Below, one piece after another: positions 7,578-16,299 of a stretch of 64,000 bases of DNA. Made by a program: the position numbers and the translations under genes. How positions within the stretch are numbered: position 1 is the first letter of the stretch; every line of letters begins with the position of its first letter. The stretch comes from Chryseosolibacter sp964551035 (GTDB lineage Bacteria > Bacteroidota > Bacteroidia > Cytophagales > Cyclobacteriaceae), in assembly GCA_964551035.1 (NCBI GenBank), contig CAZKBK010000013.1:47023-111022 (forward strand), given 5' to 3'. Under the pieces are notes generated by a model that saw nothing but the letters and a program-made list of their open reading frames with translations, was not told the DNA's origin and searched no databases.

Positions 7578-8369
7578 ATGTCCATACTCGAAGCCATCAT
7601 CCTCGCCATCATCGAGGGCATTACCGAATTCCTTCCCGTCTCTTCGACAGGGCATATGATCATCGGGTCGTCGATCATGGGAATTGCCTCAGATCCCTTC
7701 ACGAAGATGTTCACGGTCGCCATACAACTCGGCGCGATACTCTCCGTTGTGGTTCTATACTGGAAGCGTTTCTTTCAGACCCTGGATTTTTACTTTAAGA
7801 TCTTCGTGGCCTTTATTCCCGCTGTCGTATTCGGCCTTATTTTCAAGGAGTATATCGATGCCATGCTCGAGCGCGTCGACGTGGTCGGCTATATGCTGCT
7901 GGCGGGTGGGATATTGTTCCTGTTCATCGACAAGATCTTCAAAACCGATCAGCAGGGGGATGACAGTGTCACTTATCCCAAAGCCTTTCGCATCGGGTTG
8001 TTCCAGGTGATCGCCATGATACCGGGCATTTCGCGGTCGGCGGCGACCATTATCGGCGGGCTTTCTCAAAAACTTACCAAGAAAGCTGCCGCGGAGTTCT
8101 CATTCTTTCTGGCCGTCCCAACCATGCTCGGCGCTACCGTGCTTTCGTTGTACGAGTTCTTTAGCGATGGAGGGACCTTCGGGGAAGGCGAGATCGCCGC
8201 CCTCGCTGTGGGCAACATCGTCGCATTCATCGTTGCGATGATGGCGATCAAGTCCTTTATTAATTTTCTCACCCGTCACGGGTTTGCCGTTTTCGGATAC
8301 TACCGCATCGTCGTCGGCATCGTACTGCTTACGCTTTACTACCTTGGCATTGAACTAGCCGTGGTCTGA
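7578..8369 (+). CDS. uppP: Undecaprenyl-diphosphatase UppP (BacA)
   Basis: Dephosphorylates undecaprenyl diphosphate so the lipid carrier can be reused for peptidoglycan and polysaccharide synthesis; loss sensitises cells to bacitracin. 263 residues, about eight membrane helices. Both family signatures are present: EGITEFLPVSSTGHMII at residues 14-30 (Glu and Ser catalytic region) and IPGISRSAATIIGGL at about 148-162 (Arg binding the phosphates). The stop codon overlaps the truB start by one base (TGATG), so the two are translated together. Confidence 0.95.
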   Translation: MSILEAIILAIIEGITEFLPVSSTGHMIIGSSIMGIASDPFTKMFTVAIQLGAILSVVVLYWKRFFQTLDFYFKIFVAFIPAVVFGLIFKEYIDAMLERVDVVGYMLLAGGILFLFIDKIFKTDQQGDDSVTYPKAFRIGLFQVIAMIPGISRSAATIIGGLSQKLTKKAAAEFSFFLAVPTMLGATVLSLYEFFSDGGTFGEGEIAALAVGNIVAFIVAMMAIKSFINFLTRHGFAVFGYYRIVVGIVLLTLYYLGIELAVV

Positions 8370-9028
8370 TGACGATTCCCCACTCCGACGAAGGCAGGGT
8401 GCTGCTTATCCACAAACCGCTCGAATGGACCTCGTTCGACGTGGTCAATAAACTGCGCTATAAACTTAAAGAGAAAAAGATTGGGCATGCGGGCACCCTT
8501 GATCCGCTGGCGACCGGTCTGTTGATTATTTGCACCGGAAAAATGACCAAGCGGATCGAAGAATACATGGGCATGGAAAAAGAATACACCGGTACTTTGG
8601 TGATTGGCCAAACGACACCTTCCCATGACCTGGAAACCGACGTTTCGGAACCGCTGGATATCTCGTCCATTACGGAAGAACAGCTCCTGAAATCGGCCCA
8701 GGCGTTGACGGGAAAGATCAGTCAAATGCCACCCTTGCATTCCGCGATCAAGATCGGGGGTAAACGCGCCTACCAGTTCGCACGCAAAGGAAAAGACGTC
8801 GTACTACAACCCAGGGAAGTGGAGGTGAGTGCCTTTGATATCACGGCGATCCGGCTCCCGGAGGTTGATTTCAGGATCGTCTGCTCAAAAGGTACTTACA
8901 TTCGCAGCATCGCCCGCGATTTCGGAGATGCGCTTGGCACGGGTGCCTATCTTTCGCAACTTTGCAGAACGCGCATCGGGCCGTACACGCTCGAAAACGC
9001 CCTGACGATTGAGGCGGTCGCAACATGA
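8369..9028 (+). CDS. truB: tRNA pseudouridine(55) synthase TruB
   Basis: Converts U55 in the T-loop of tRNAs to pseudouridine. 219 residues. The catalytic Asp45 lies in HAGTLDPLATGLL, and the RNA-binding pieces KRIEEYMGMEKEYTGTL and CSKGTYIRSIARDFG follow in order. The C-terminal PUA domain of E. coli TruB is absent, as in other Bacteroidota. It overlaps uppP by one base and ribF by four bases. Confidence 0.95.
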   Translation: MTIPHSDEGRVLLIHKPLEWTSFDVVNKLRYKLKEKKIGHAGTLDPLATGLLIICTGKMTKRIEEYMGMEKEYTGTLVIGQTTPSHDLETDVSEPLDISSITEEQLLKSAQALTGKISQMPPLHSAIKIGGKRAYQFARKGKDVVLQPREVEVSAFDITAIRLPEVDFRIVCSKGTYIRSIARDFGDALGTGAYLSQLCRTRIGPYTLENALTIEAVAT

Positions 9029-9969
9029 AGATCTATCACGGAATAGAAGATTTCAACAAACTCGACTTCGCTGTAGTCACCAGCGGAACATTCGACGGCG
9101 TCCACGTGGGCCATCAACAGATCCTCGCGCGCGTTCGCGAGATCGCGCAGCGCCACCACGGCGAAAGTGTGGTGATCACCTTTTGGCCACATCCGAGGCT
9201 CGTACTCCATCCCGAAGACGAAAGCCTCCGGATACTGAATACCTTCGAGGAAAAGGCCTCCCTCCTCAAAGACCAGGGCATCGACCATCTTCTGAGAATC
9301 CCGTTTACAAAAGAGTTCTCCCAACTGACATCCGAACAATTCATCCGAAGCATACTCGTCGAAACGATTGGAACCAGGAAACTCGTGATCGGCTATGATC
9401 ACCGATTCGGTAAAAACCGCGAAGGAAGCTTCGAACACCTGAAAGACAACGGGCCGAAGTACGGATTCGACGTAGAGGAAATTCCACGCCAGGAGATCGA
9501 CAACATTACCGTGAGTTCCACCAAGATTCGCAAGGCCCTTGGCGAAGGTGACGCGGAAACCGCAACCCATTGCCTCGGACGGCCCTACACGCTGACGGGG
9601 CGTGTTGTAGCCGGTGACAAACTTGGCCGGCTCATGGGATTCCCAACCGCCAACATCGAGATCGACACGCGCCACAAACTTATTCCCATGGACGGCATCT
9701 ATGCCGTTACCGTGCGTCGTGAACACCGGGAGTACGGCGCCATGCTGTACATCGGAAACCGCCCCACCATCAACGGAACAAAAAGAAACATCGAGGTCAA
9801 TATTTTCGATTTCAACAGCGAGATATACGGAGAAGAACTGACGATCTGCCTCCACAAGCTCATCCGCGAAGATCGGAAGTACAGTGATCTCGATGCCCTG
9901 AAGCACCAACTTGCCCTTGACAAAGAATCAGCTTTGGCCGTACTCAGGAATTTTTCAAGCCAGGGATGA
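9025..9969 (+). CDS. ribF: Bifunctional riboflavin kinase / FAD synthetase RibF
   Basis: Makes FMN and FAD from riboflavin and ATP. 314 residues. The N-terminal FAD synthetase domain (about 1-180) has the nucleotidyltransferase motif GTFDGVHVGHQQIL at 17-30 and the second motif SSTKIRKAL near 165. The C-terminal riboflavin kinase domain (about 185-310) has GRVVAGDKLGRLMGFPTANIE, with the PTAN magnesium/ATP motif. ATG overlaps the truB stop (ATGA), so it is the last coupled gene of the ftsX-ribF cluster. Confidence 0.96.
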   Translation: MKIYHGIEDFNKLDFAVVTSGTFDGVHVGHQQILARVREIAQRHHGESVVITFWPHPRLVLHPEDESLRILNTFEEKASLLKDQGIDHLLRIPFTKEFSQLTSEQFIRSILVETIGTRKLVIGYDHRFGKNREGSFEHLKDNGPKYGFDVEEIPRQEIDNITVSSTKIRKALGEGDAETATHCLGRPYTLTGRVVAGDKLGRLMGFPTANIEIDTRHKLIPMDGIYAVTVRREHREYGAMLYIGNRPTINGTKRNIEVNIFDFNSEIYGEELTICLHKLIREDRKYSDLDALKHQLALDKESALAVLRNFSSQG

Positions 9970-9978
9970 TAAACGTGA

Positions 9979-11934
9979 ATGCCCATGGAAGAAACGAAAA
10001 TGCTTTGGACGCCATCGAACGAGTTGAAAGAAAGCTCAAACCTCAGTCATTACATGCAATGGCTGAAACAGCGTGGCACTTTCGACGCAGCCGACTACCA
10101 CGAACTGTGGACGTGGTCCGTCGGAAGCGTTTCGACATTCTGGAAGAGCCTTTGGGACTATTTCGAAATTATCCACGACGGAACGTATCGCGAGGTGCTG
10201 ACCGGGCAAATGCCCCAGGTCTCGTGGTTCCCCGGCACACACCTGAACTACGCCGAGCATATTTTCCGAAAGTACAACAACGATTACCCGGCGATCATTT
10301 TCAAATCTGAATCTTCGCCGATCAGGAAGGTGAGCTGGGAGGAACTCCGCCGCCAGGTTTCGGCCCTTCAGCAATGTCTTGAATCCCTCGGCGTTGGTCC
10401 CGGCGACCGCGTGGTGGGCTATCTGCCATGCGTGCCGGAGGCAACGGTAGCACTGCTCGCGACATTGTCGCTGGGCGCCGTGTGGTCGAGCTGCTCCCCC
10501 GATTTCGGAACCCCTGCGGTGGTAGACCGGTTTGCCCAGATTGAACCGCGCGTGATGGTTGTCGTCGACCGATACCATTACAATGGCAAGTCGTTCGACA
10601 AATCCGACGTCGTGCGCGACCTCGTGCGGGCGATTCCATCGCTTGAGCACGTGATCGTGATCTCGGACGGCGACGTGATGAAACTCGACAAACCCGCTTT
10701 GTTGTGGGCGTCGGTGATGGCCGCGCCTGCGGGTGAACTCAAGTTCGCTCGGGTGCCCTTCGACCACCCGATGTGGGTGTTGTATTCATCCGGCACCACC
10801 GGGTTGCCGAAGGCCATCGTTCATTCCCATGGCGGAATTCTCCTCGAGCAGCTTAAGTATGGCGCGTTCCACAACGATTTCCGCCCAGGCGAACGCTGCT
10901 TCTGGTATACGACCACCGGTTGGATGATGTGGAATTACATCCACGGAAGTCTGCTCGCGGGCGGCACCATGGTGTTGTATGACGGGAGCCCCGCCCACCC
11001 CGACCTGAATGCGCTTTGGAAATTTTGCCAGGATGCCGGCATCCATCATTTCGGCACCAGTGCGGGATTTCTGCTCGCCAATCTCAAGGCGGGCGTCAGG
11101 CCCTCCGCATCCTTTGATCTCTCCGCGTTGCGATCGATCGGGTCGACCGGAAGTACACTGCCCCCGGAGGGATTTCAATGGGTTTACGAGTTCGTCAAGA
11201 AGGACCTGTGGCTGGCGTCGATGAGCGGTGGTACGGATGTGTGCAGCGCGTTTGTCGGCGGCAACCCCCAGTGGCCTGTTTACTCGGGCGAGATTCAATG
11301 CCGCGCTTTGGGCTGCAGCCTGGAAGCTTATAATGAAGAGGGTGCACCCGTGTTGGACGAAGTCGGCGAAATGGTCATTACCCGGCCGATGCCGTCGATG
11401 CCGATAGGCTTCTGGAACGACCCAGAATACAAGCGGTACGGGGAAAGCTACTTCGAAATGTTCCCCGGCGTCTGGCGCCACGGCGACTGGACGCGAATTA
11501 CGCCGCGATACGGCGTTGTGATATACGGACGGAGCGATGCCACGCTCAACCGTGGGGGCGTGCGGATCGGCACAAGCGAGATCTACCGCGCGGTGGACAA
11601 GGTTCCTGAAGTAAAGGACAGCCTCGTCATTTGCATCGAGAAGGGCGGCGGCGAATTCTGGATGCCGTTGTTCGTTGTGATGAACGAAGGCGAGCCACTC
11701 ACCGACGCGTTGAAAAAGAAAATCAACATCACCATCCGCGGCGAATACAGCCCACGGCACGTGCCCGACGAGATCATACAGGCACCGGATGTACCCTATA
11801 CCATCAGCGGCAAAAAGACAGAGACGCCGGTCAAGAAAGTGCTGATGCGCATGGATCCGCGGGAAGTGATCAATGCGGGAGCATTACGGAATCCGGCATC
11901 GATGGATTTTTTTGTCCGGCTGGCGGACCGATGA
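9979..11934 (+). CDS. Acetoacetyl-CoA synthetase (acetoacetate-CoA ligase)
   Basis: Activates acetoacetate with ATP and CoA, feeding ketone bodies into central metabolism. 651 residues, the usual length. The N-terminus with the SHYMQWL and YHELWTWSV segments is the acetoacetyl-CoA synthetase version of the acyl-CoA synthetase N-domain. The adenylation core has the P-loop motif YSSGTTGLPKAIVHSHGG (about 270-288) and the ATP motif YGRSDATLNRGGVRIGTSEIY (about 515-535); the catalytic lysine lies in the C-terminal SGKKTETPVKK. ATGs at 9985 and 10000 are alternative starts. It follows ribF by 9 bases and may be transcribed from the same operon, though the functions are unrelated. Confidence 0.93.
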   Translation: MPMEETKMLWTPSNELKESSNLSHYMQWLKQRGTFDAADYHELWTWSVGSVSTFWKSLWDYFEIIHDGTYREVLTGQMPQVSWFPGTHLNYAEHIFRKYNNDYPAIIFKSESSPIRKVSWEELRRQVSALQQCLESLGVGPGDRVVGYLPCVPEATVALLATLSLGAVWSSCSPDFGTPAVVDRFAQIEPRVMVVVDRYHYNGKSFDKSDVVRDLVRAIPSLEHVIVISDGDVMKLDKPALLWASVMAAPAGELKFARVPFDHPMWVLYSSGTTGLPKAIVHSHGGILLEQLKYGAFHNDFRPGERCFWYTTTGWMMWNYIHGSLLAGGTMVLYDGSPAHPDLNALWKFCQDAGIHHFGTSAGFLLANLKAGVRPSASFDLSALRSIGSTGSTLPPEGFQWVYEFVKKDLWLASMSGGTDVCSAFVGGNPQWPVYSGEIQCRALGCSLEAYNEEGAPVLDEVGEMVITRPMPSMPIGFWNDPEYKRYGESYFEMFPGVWRHGDWTRITPRYGVVIYGRSDATLNRGGVRIGTSEIYRAVDKVPEVKDSLVICIEKGGGEFWMPLFVVMNEGEPLTDALKKKINITIRGEYSPRHVPDEIIQAPDVPYTISGKKTETPVKKVLMRMDPREVINAGALRNPASMDFFVRLADR

Positions 11935-11935
11935 A

Positions 11936-11963
11936 GGTTGGGAACTAGGGACGAGAGCGAGGA
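11936..11963. repeat. Weak 7-bp-period repeat just after a stop codon
   Basis: Units AGGTTGG, GAACTAG, GGACGAG and AGCGAGG follow directly on the stop of the acetoacetyl-CoA synthetase gene. Only partly periodic; listed because the GGACGAG unit recurs at 63.9 kb. Confidence 0.35.
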
Positions 11964-12011
11964 TACTATCGACTCCGGATCCAAAAAATTTGAACCCTTC
12001 CAGACAACGAT

Positions 12012-12485
12012 CTATTTCTCCCTCAATATTCGCCTCAATGCCAGAATGTCCTGCTGGTCGACGAGACCTCGTTCATCGGGGCGGTTGAGGCTTTCTTTGT
12101 TTTTTAGAAGATCCCGTATGTCGATGATCCTGACAACTAAATTATCTATGCGGCGCAGGGCAGCGTTCTCGAATACGACCTCCAATGGCACTCCGCGTGA
12201 AAAAGTCATGACATCCACACAATTGGGTTCAGTACCAAACGAAAAGAAATGTTCATGCGTAAAATCATCCGCATTCAAATCAGCAATATCAAGGCCCAAC
12301 TCAGCAAATGCTTTAAGCACCCTTTTGCCATTCGCCAAGGTGGGACGGACCAGGAAGTCCATATCTGATGTTGTTCGGCGGACACCGTGAAAGATAGCTG
12401 CATGTCCACCAATCAGGACAAACTCAACCTCACAACTGACAAACTTCCGTAGAATTCTCTCGTGGATTCTGCTGAAATAGCTCAC
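12012..12485 (-). CDS. Minimal nucleotidyltransferase (polymerase-beta-like fold), putative toxin of a two-gene module
   Basis: 157 residues from a GTG at 12485 that overlaps the stop of the upstream gene (GTGA). It shows the nucleotidyltransferase signature: Gly26-Gly27 followed by Asp41-x-Asp43 (IGGHAAIFHG...RTTSDMDFLV), and a third carboxylate at Asp91 (CVDVM). The size and the small partner gene match nucleotidyltransferases of toxin-antitoxin and AbiEii/MNT-like systems. An ATG at 12551 would give a longer protein but would bury 70 bases in the upstream gene. Whether it transfers nucleotides to tRNA, protein or another target cannot be seen. The gene points away from gldC and lies between unrelated housekeeping genes. 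Confidence 0.75.
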   Translation of the reverse strand: MSYFSRIHERILRKFVSCEVEFVLIGGHAAIFHGVRRTTSDMDFLVRPTLANGKRVLKAFAELGLDIADLNADDFTHEHFFSFGTEPNCVDVMTFSRGVPLEVVFENAALRRIDNLVVRIIDIRDLLKNKESLNRPDERGLVDQQDILALRRILREK

Positions 12486-12688
12486 GGTTCCATCCGTTTC
12501 TTCCTGACTTTCAGTCCGGCCAGGGAGGGCGTATCGTATCGGTCGCGCCATATCCTTCGGCGTAATTCCTCGGCAACTTTCAAGCGTTGCTCCGGCGGGA
12601 GTCCAAGGAACGCGGCATCCTTGGTGTTCCGGTCCTCGTCAACAGTCGTTTTCCGTAAAAAAGCAAGCTTCTTCTTTCCTGGCATCAT
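12482..12688 (-). CDS. Small basic helical protein, putative partner/antitoxin of the nucleotidyltransferase
   Basis: A 68-residue protein rich in Lys, Arg and Glu (PPEQRLKVAEELRRRIW central helix; KVRKKRMEP tail). It resembles no family I can name with certainty, but short charged helical proteins immediately upstream of minimal nucleotidyltransferases are often their antitoxins. The ATG at 12688 (a second ATG follows at 12685) is chosen over a TTG at 12697 because a TATCTTTG -7 box lies at 12702-12695, which would make the mRNA leaderless or nearly so. It overlaps the downstream gene by four bases. Confidence 0.6.
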   Translation of the reverse strand: MMPGKKKLAFLRKTTVDEDRNTKDAAFLGLPPEQRLKVAEELRRRIWRDRYDTPSLAGLKVRKKRMEP

Positions 12689-12694
12689 GATAGC

Positions 12695-12702
12695 CAAAGA
12701 TA
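12695..12702 (-). promoter_or_regulatory. -7 promoter box of the nucleotidyltransferase module
   Basis: TATCTTTG on the minus strand matches TAnnTTTG exactly and ends six bases before the ATG at 12688. No clear -33 TTTG is seen at the standard distance. Confidence 0.5.
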
Positions 12703-12771
12703 ATCATTGTCCCTGAAACTTGTGAGCGCCAAACCTCCCGACACCCGGAAACCGGAACAGCGGAACTTTGT

Positions 12772-12779
12772 TACCTTTG
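12772..12779 (+). promoter_or_regulatory. -7 promoter box of gldC
   Basis: TACCTTTG matches TAnnTTTG and ends four bases before the gldC ATG at 12784, predicting an mRNA with no or almost no 5' leader. No convincing -33 box. Confidence 0.45.
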
Positions 12780-12783
12780 CCTC

Positions 12784-13110
12784 ATGAAAAAGTCGATTCA
12801 ATTCACCGTAGAACTGGACAAGGAGAACCTGCCGGAGCGTATCACCTGGGAAGCAACCGACAAACCCGATCCGAAACTTTCGGACACCAAGTCCGTGAGC
12901 ATCGCGCTATGGGACCACAAACAGAAGAACACGCTACGCATCGACCTGTGGACCAAGGACATGCCGGTGGATGAAATGAAGCGCTTTTATATCGAATGCC
13001 TCGGTGGGCTTGCGCAAAGCATGCTCACTTCCACCAGCGATGAGGTGATGGCCAACGAAACGTATGCCCTCTGTGAACGCCTGGTCAAACACCTGGAGAG
13101 CGAATCATGA
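12784..13110 (+). CDS. gldC: Gliding motility protein GldC
   Basis: 108-residue cytoplasmic protein of the GldC family, required for efficient gliding in Flavobacterium although its biochemical role is unknown. Recognised by the start KKSIQFTVELDKENLPERITWEATD, the DTKSVSIALWD strand and the highly conserved LWTKDMPVDEMKRFYIE. Length matches the family. It is a single gene; the other gld genes of this window (gldA, gldF, gldG) are 32 kb away. Confidence 0.92.
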   Translation: MKKSIQFTVELDKENLPERITWEATDKPDPKLSDTKSVSIALWDHKQKNTLRIDLWTKDMPVDEMKRFYIECLGGLAQSMLTSTSDEVMANETYALCERLVKHLESES

Positions 13111-13229
13111 TCTGAGGGCCGCAAACGTTTTTTCAGCTATCCGGCGGCCATTTTGTAAAATTTTGTACTTTACAACGGATAATTTTGCGGGCGCACGACG
13201 GTGTATCCTGCCTTGTAATTTAACCCTGT

Positions 13230-16200
13230 ATGAGAAAGAACTATCGCTTTGCGGTCTGCTTCACCGCGCTCCTGTTTTCCGCGGCGTGGAGTTACGCGCA
13301 GACCCATATTGCAGGCACCGTAACCGATGCCGCTACCGGAGAAAGCCTTGCCGGGGTAAACATTGTGGTAAAGGGCCGCGTCATCGGAACCATCACGGAC
13401 ATCGACGGCAATTTCAGTCTCGACGTAAACGAGCCTCCCCCATTTACGATTGCCGTGTCGTTTGTGGGCTACCGTACTGCTGAAATTCAGATCGCCGATC
13501 CAAGCACCACGGGCCTTGATGTCAAGCTGGAAGAACAAACCATCCTTGGACAGGAAATCGTGGTTTCGGCTTCACGGTTCGAGGAGAGCATTCTCGAGTC
13601 GCCGGTCTCTATTGAAAAGATGGATATCCTAAGCGTTGCAAACACCGCTGCAGACAACTATTACAAAGGCCTCGCCAACTTAAAGGGTGTTGACGTAACC
13701 ACAAGCAGCATTAACTTTCAAATCCTCAATACGCGGGGGTTTGGCTCAACGGGTAACACCCGCTTCGTGCAACTCACCGACGGTATGGACACGCAGGCGC
13801 CGGCCCTGAACTTTCCCATCGGAAACCTCAACGGACCTTCTGAACTCGATGTGGAGAGCGTTGAACTGATCCCGGGGGCGTCGTCCGCACTCTACGGACC
13901 TAATGCATTCAATGGAATCGTATTGGTGAACAGCAAGAGCCCTTTTGAGTACCAGGGGCTGAGTGCAATGGCCAAGGTCGGATTCAACCACATCGGTAGC
14001 GAAGCGGACTTCAACGGTCCTTCGCCCATCTGGGAAGGTGCGCTGCGTTGGGCAAAAGCGTTCAACAACAAGATCGCTTTCAAAATCAACCTGGCTTATA
14101 TGCGCGCTGAAGACTGGCACGGCACAGACCCCTATGACCGCGAGGCCGATCGTCAACCGGAAGGCCTGTCCTTCAACACGGGTTCAGACCGTCTGCACTT
14201 CATGGGCGACGAGGCCGCGATCAACATGGCGATCTTCCCGTTCAGCGCCAGTTGGAGGACTTTCGCCGCTACCAGCAGTACTTATTACGACAACACTTTC
14301 GAACCGGGACTTAGCGCGCTGAGTTACGCAAACGCCGGAGACCTTCCCAGCCACGTGGTTTCCGTTACACCGTATGCCGAAAAGGACCTCATCGATTACG
14401 GTGCGGAGAATATGAAGCTCAACGGTGGCATCTTCTACCGGATCAACGACCGGCTGGAATTGAGCGCGCTATACAACGGCGGCTTTGGAACCAGCGTTTA
14501 TACCGGGGCCCAACGCTATTCCCTGTCTAATTTCGCTATTCACCAGGGACGGCTGCAGTTGCGGGGGGATAACTTCTTCGTCAGGGCGTACACCACCATG
14601 GAAAACTCGGGGGACTCATATATCACGGAGTTCCTGGCAAAGCGGGTTAATGACCTTGCCGTAAATCAGGCCAACCCTTTATTTCAGGACGTATCCGGAT
14701 TTCTGGCCACGTACGCCACGGAATGGCTGCGCCACCTTTACAATGAAAATCTGGCTCCAGGCGAGATAAACACCCTGCCCGCCGAGCAAAGACTGCAGAT
14801 CCAACAAGCTGCGCACGAGTATGCCAGAGGGGTAGTCGATTCCAAATTTCATCTTGACCCGAACTCCGAGAACTTCGAAGATATAAAGCAACGCGCGTTA
14901 CTGGGAACGGTTCCTGTTGGGCCGCGCTTCAATGACAAGACTGCCCTTTATCATGGTGAGTTTCAGTATGATTTCAAAAACCAGATCGAAGCGCTGGAAC
15001 TTCAAACAGGCGCCAGTTTCAGAATGTTCGATCTGAATTCCAACGGTACGATTTTCGACGACGGGGCGGAAAACATCACCATAAAGGAATACGGCGCTTA
15101 TGTCCAGGCCGGCAAATGGCTTGCGGAAAGGAAGCTGAAATTATCAGGTTCCGTTCGCTATGACAAGAACGAAAATTTTGAAGGTCGATTTAATCCTCGA
15201 ATTTCTGCGTTGGTAAAGGCCGGGGAAAACCACAATTTCCGCGCCTCCTACCAGACCGGATTCCGTATCCCCTCGACCCAGGGTCAGCATATCGACCTTA
15301 ACACGATCAGCGTCCGGCTTCTCGGCGGACTTCAGCGATATGCCGACAAGTACCAGTTACCAAGGGTTTCAAATACGGGTGACAGGCTCTCTTTCGAGGG
15401 GAACTCAGTAGAAGAATTCCGGCGTATAGTGTTTAGCACGGGAGATTTCAACACGGCCGTTCAGGCCCTGGTTCCCTATGGGGACTTCGAGGAGGTCAAG
15501 CCCGAACGCGTACGCTCCATCGAGGTTGGCTATAAGAGCCTCATAGAGAATAGGCTATTGATCGACGTCTCGTATTACTTCAACCGCTACAATGATTTTA
15601 TCACATCCGTGATCGTGATGACCGCAGAAGAGTACACCAACGACGCCACCATCGAGAACATCGAAGACGACCAGTTCAGTTACACGACCGATGCTACGCT
15701 GGCTGGAACACCCAACTATGCCACCCTACTCAACAGCTCAGCGCATATAATCACCGGAAACGGCATCGATGGTAACACGTCAAGCCTTTACAGCAATGCC
15801 CCGGGCACGGTGACCGCTCAAGGAGTTGCCGCCGGTGTCACGTATAATCTTCCGAAGGGCTACACCATTTCAAGCAACTATAATTGGAATACGCTGGGAG
15901 AAGTCCCTGCCGGCTTTATCGCCGAATTCAATACACCGGAGCATAAAGTCAATTTCTCCCTGGCAAACCGAAAAGTGACCGAAAATTTCGGATTCAACAT
16001 AACGTGGAGGTGGCAAAGCGCCTTCGACTGGCAGTCTTCATTTACAAATTATACCTTGTACCCGGTGCCCGCATACAACACCCTGGACGCACAGGTGTCA
16101 TACAAACTGGAAAGCATCAAGTCGACGCTGAAAGTAGGCGGGTCAAACATCCTGAACAACAAGTACATCCAAAGCGGCGGCGGGCCGAATATCTCTGGCC

Positions 16201-16241
16201 TGTATTACGTTTCGCTGACTTTTGATGAACTTTTCAGATAA
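13230..16241 (+). CDS. TonB-dependent outer-membrane receptor with carboxypeptidase-like regulatory domain
   Basis: 1003 residues. Signal peptide (1-23, ending SYAQ), a carboxypeptidase-D-regulatory-like beta-sandwich (about 25-110, HIAGTVTDAATGESLAGVNIVVKG), a plug domain (about 115-230, with SALYGPNAFNGIVLVNSKSP) and a beta-barrel to the C-terminus ending in YYVSLTFDELFR with a terminal aromatic-Arg. No SusD-type lipoprotein follows, so it is not a classic Sus pair. The next gene is a lipoprotein hydrolase on the same strand after a terminator; they may share a substrate. A TAATTTTG box at 13180-13187 could be its -7 element. The substrate is unknown. Confidence 0.92.
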   Translation: MRKNYRFAVCFTALLFSAAWSYAQTHIAGTVTDAATGESLAGVNIVVKGRVIGTITDIDGNFSLDVNEPPPFTIAVSFVGYRTAEIQIADPSTTGLDVKLEEQTILGQEIVVSASRFEESILESPVSIEKMDILSVANTAADNYYKGLANLKGVDVTTSSINFQILNTRGFGSTGNTRFVQLTDGMDTQAPALNFPIGNLNGPSELDVESVELIPGASSALYGPNAFNGIVLVNSKSPFEYQGLSAMAKVGFNHIGSEADFNGPSPIWEGALRWAKAFNNKIAFKINLAYMRAEDWHGTDPYDREADRQPEGLSFNTGSDRLHFMGDEAAINMAIFPFSASWRTFAATSSTYYDNTFEPGLSALSYANAGDLPSHVVSVTPYAEKDLIDYGAENMKLNGGIFYRINDRLELSALYNGGFGTSVYTGAQRYSLSNFAIHQGRLQLRGDNFFVRAYTTMENSGDSYITEFLAKRVNDLAVNQANPLFQDVSGFLATYATEWLRHLYNENLAPGEINTLPAEQRLQIQQAAHEYARGVVDSKFHLDPNSENFEDIKQRALLGTVPVGPRFNDKTALYHGEFQYDFKNQIEALELQTGASFRMFDLNSNGTIFDDGAENITIKEYGAYVQAGKWLAERKLKLSGSVRYDKNENFEGRFNPRISALVKAGENHNFRASYQTGFRIPSTQGQHIDLNTISVRLLGGLQRYADKYQLPRVSNTGDRLSFEGNSVEEFRRIVFSTGDFNTAVQALVPYGDFEEVKPERVRSIEVGYKSLIENRLLIDVSYYFNRYNDFITSVIVMTAEEYTNDATIENIEDDQFSYTTDATLAGTPNYATLLNSSAHIITGNGIDGNTSSLYSNAPGTVTAQGVAAGVTYNLPKGYTISSNYNWNTLGEVPAGFIAEFNTPEHKVNFSLANRKVTENFGFNITWRWQSAFDWQSSFTNYTLYPVPAYNTLDAQVSYKLESIKSTLKVGGSNILNNKYIQSGGGPNISGLYYVSLTFDELFR

Positions 16242-16258
16242 CAGACCGAAGACAGCGG

Positions 16259-16285
16259 AAGCCGGCCCTGCCGGCTTTATTTTTG
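16259..16285 (+). terminator. Rho-independent terminator after the TonB receptor
   Basis: AAGCCGG, five-base loop, CCGGCTT (16259-16277) followed by TATTTTTG. It separates the receptor from the hydrolase gene. Confidence 0.85.
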
Positions 16286-16299
16286 TATAATCCTATCCC

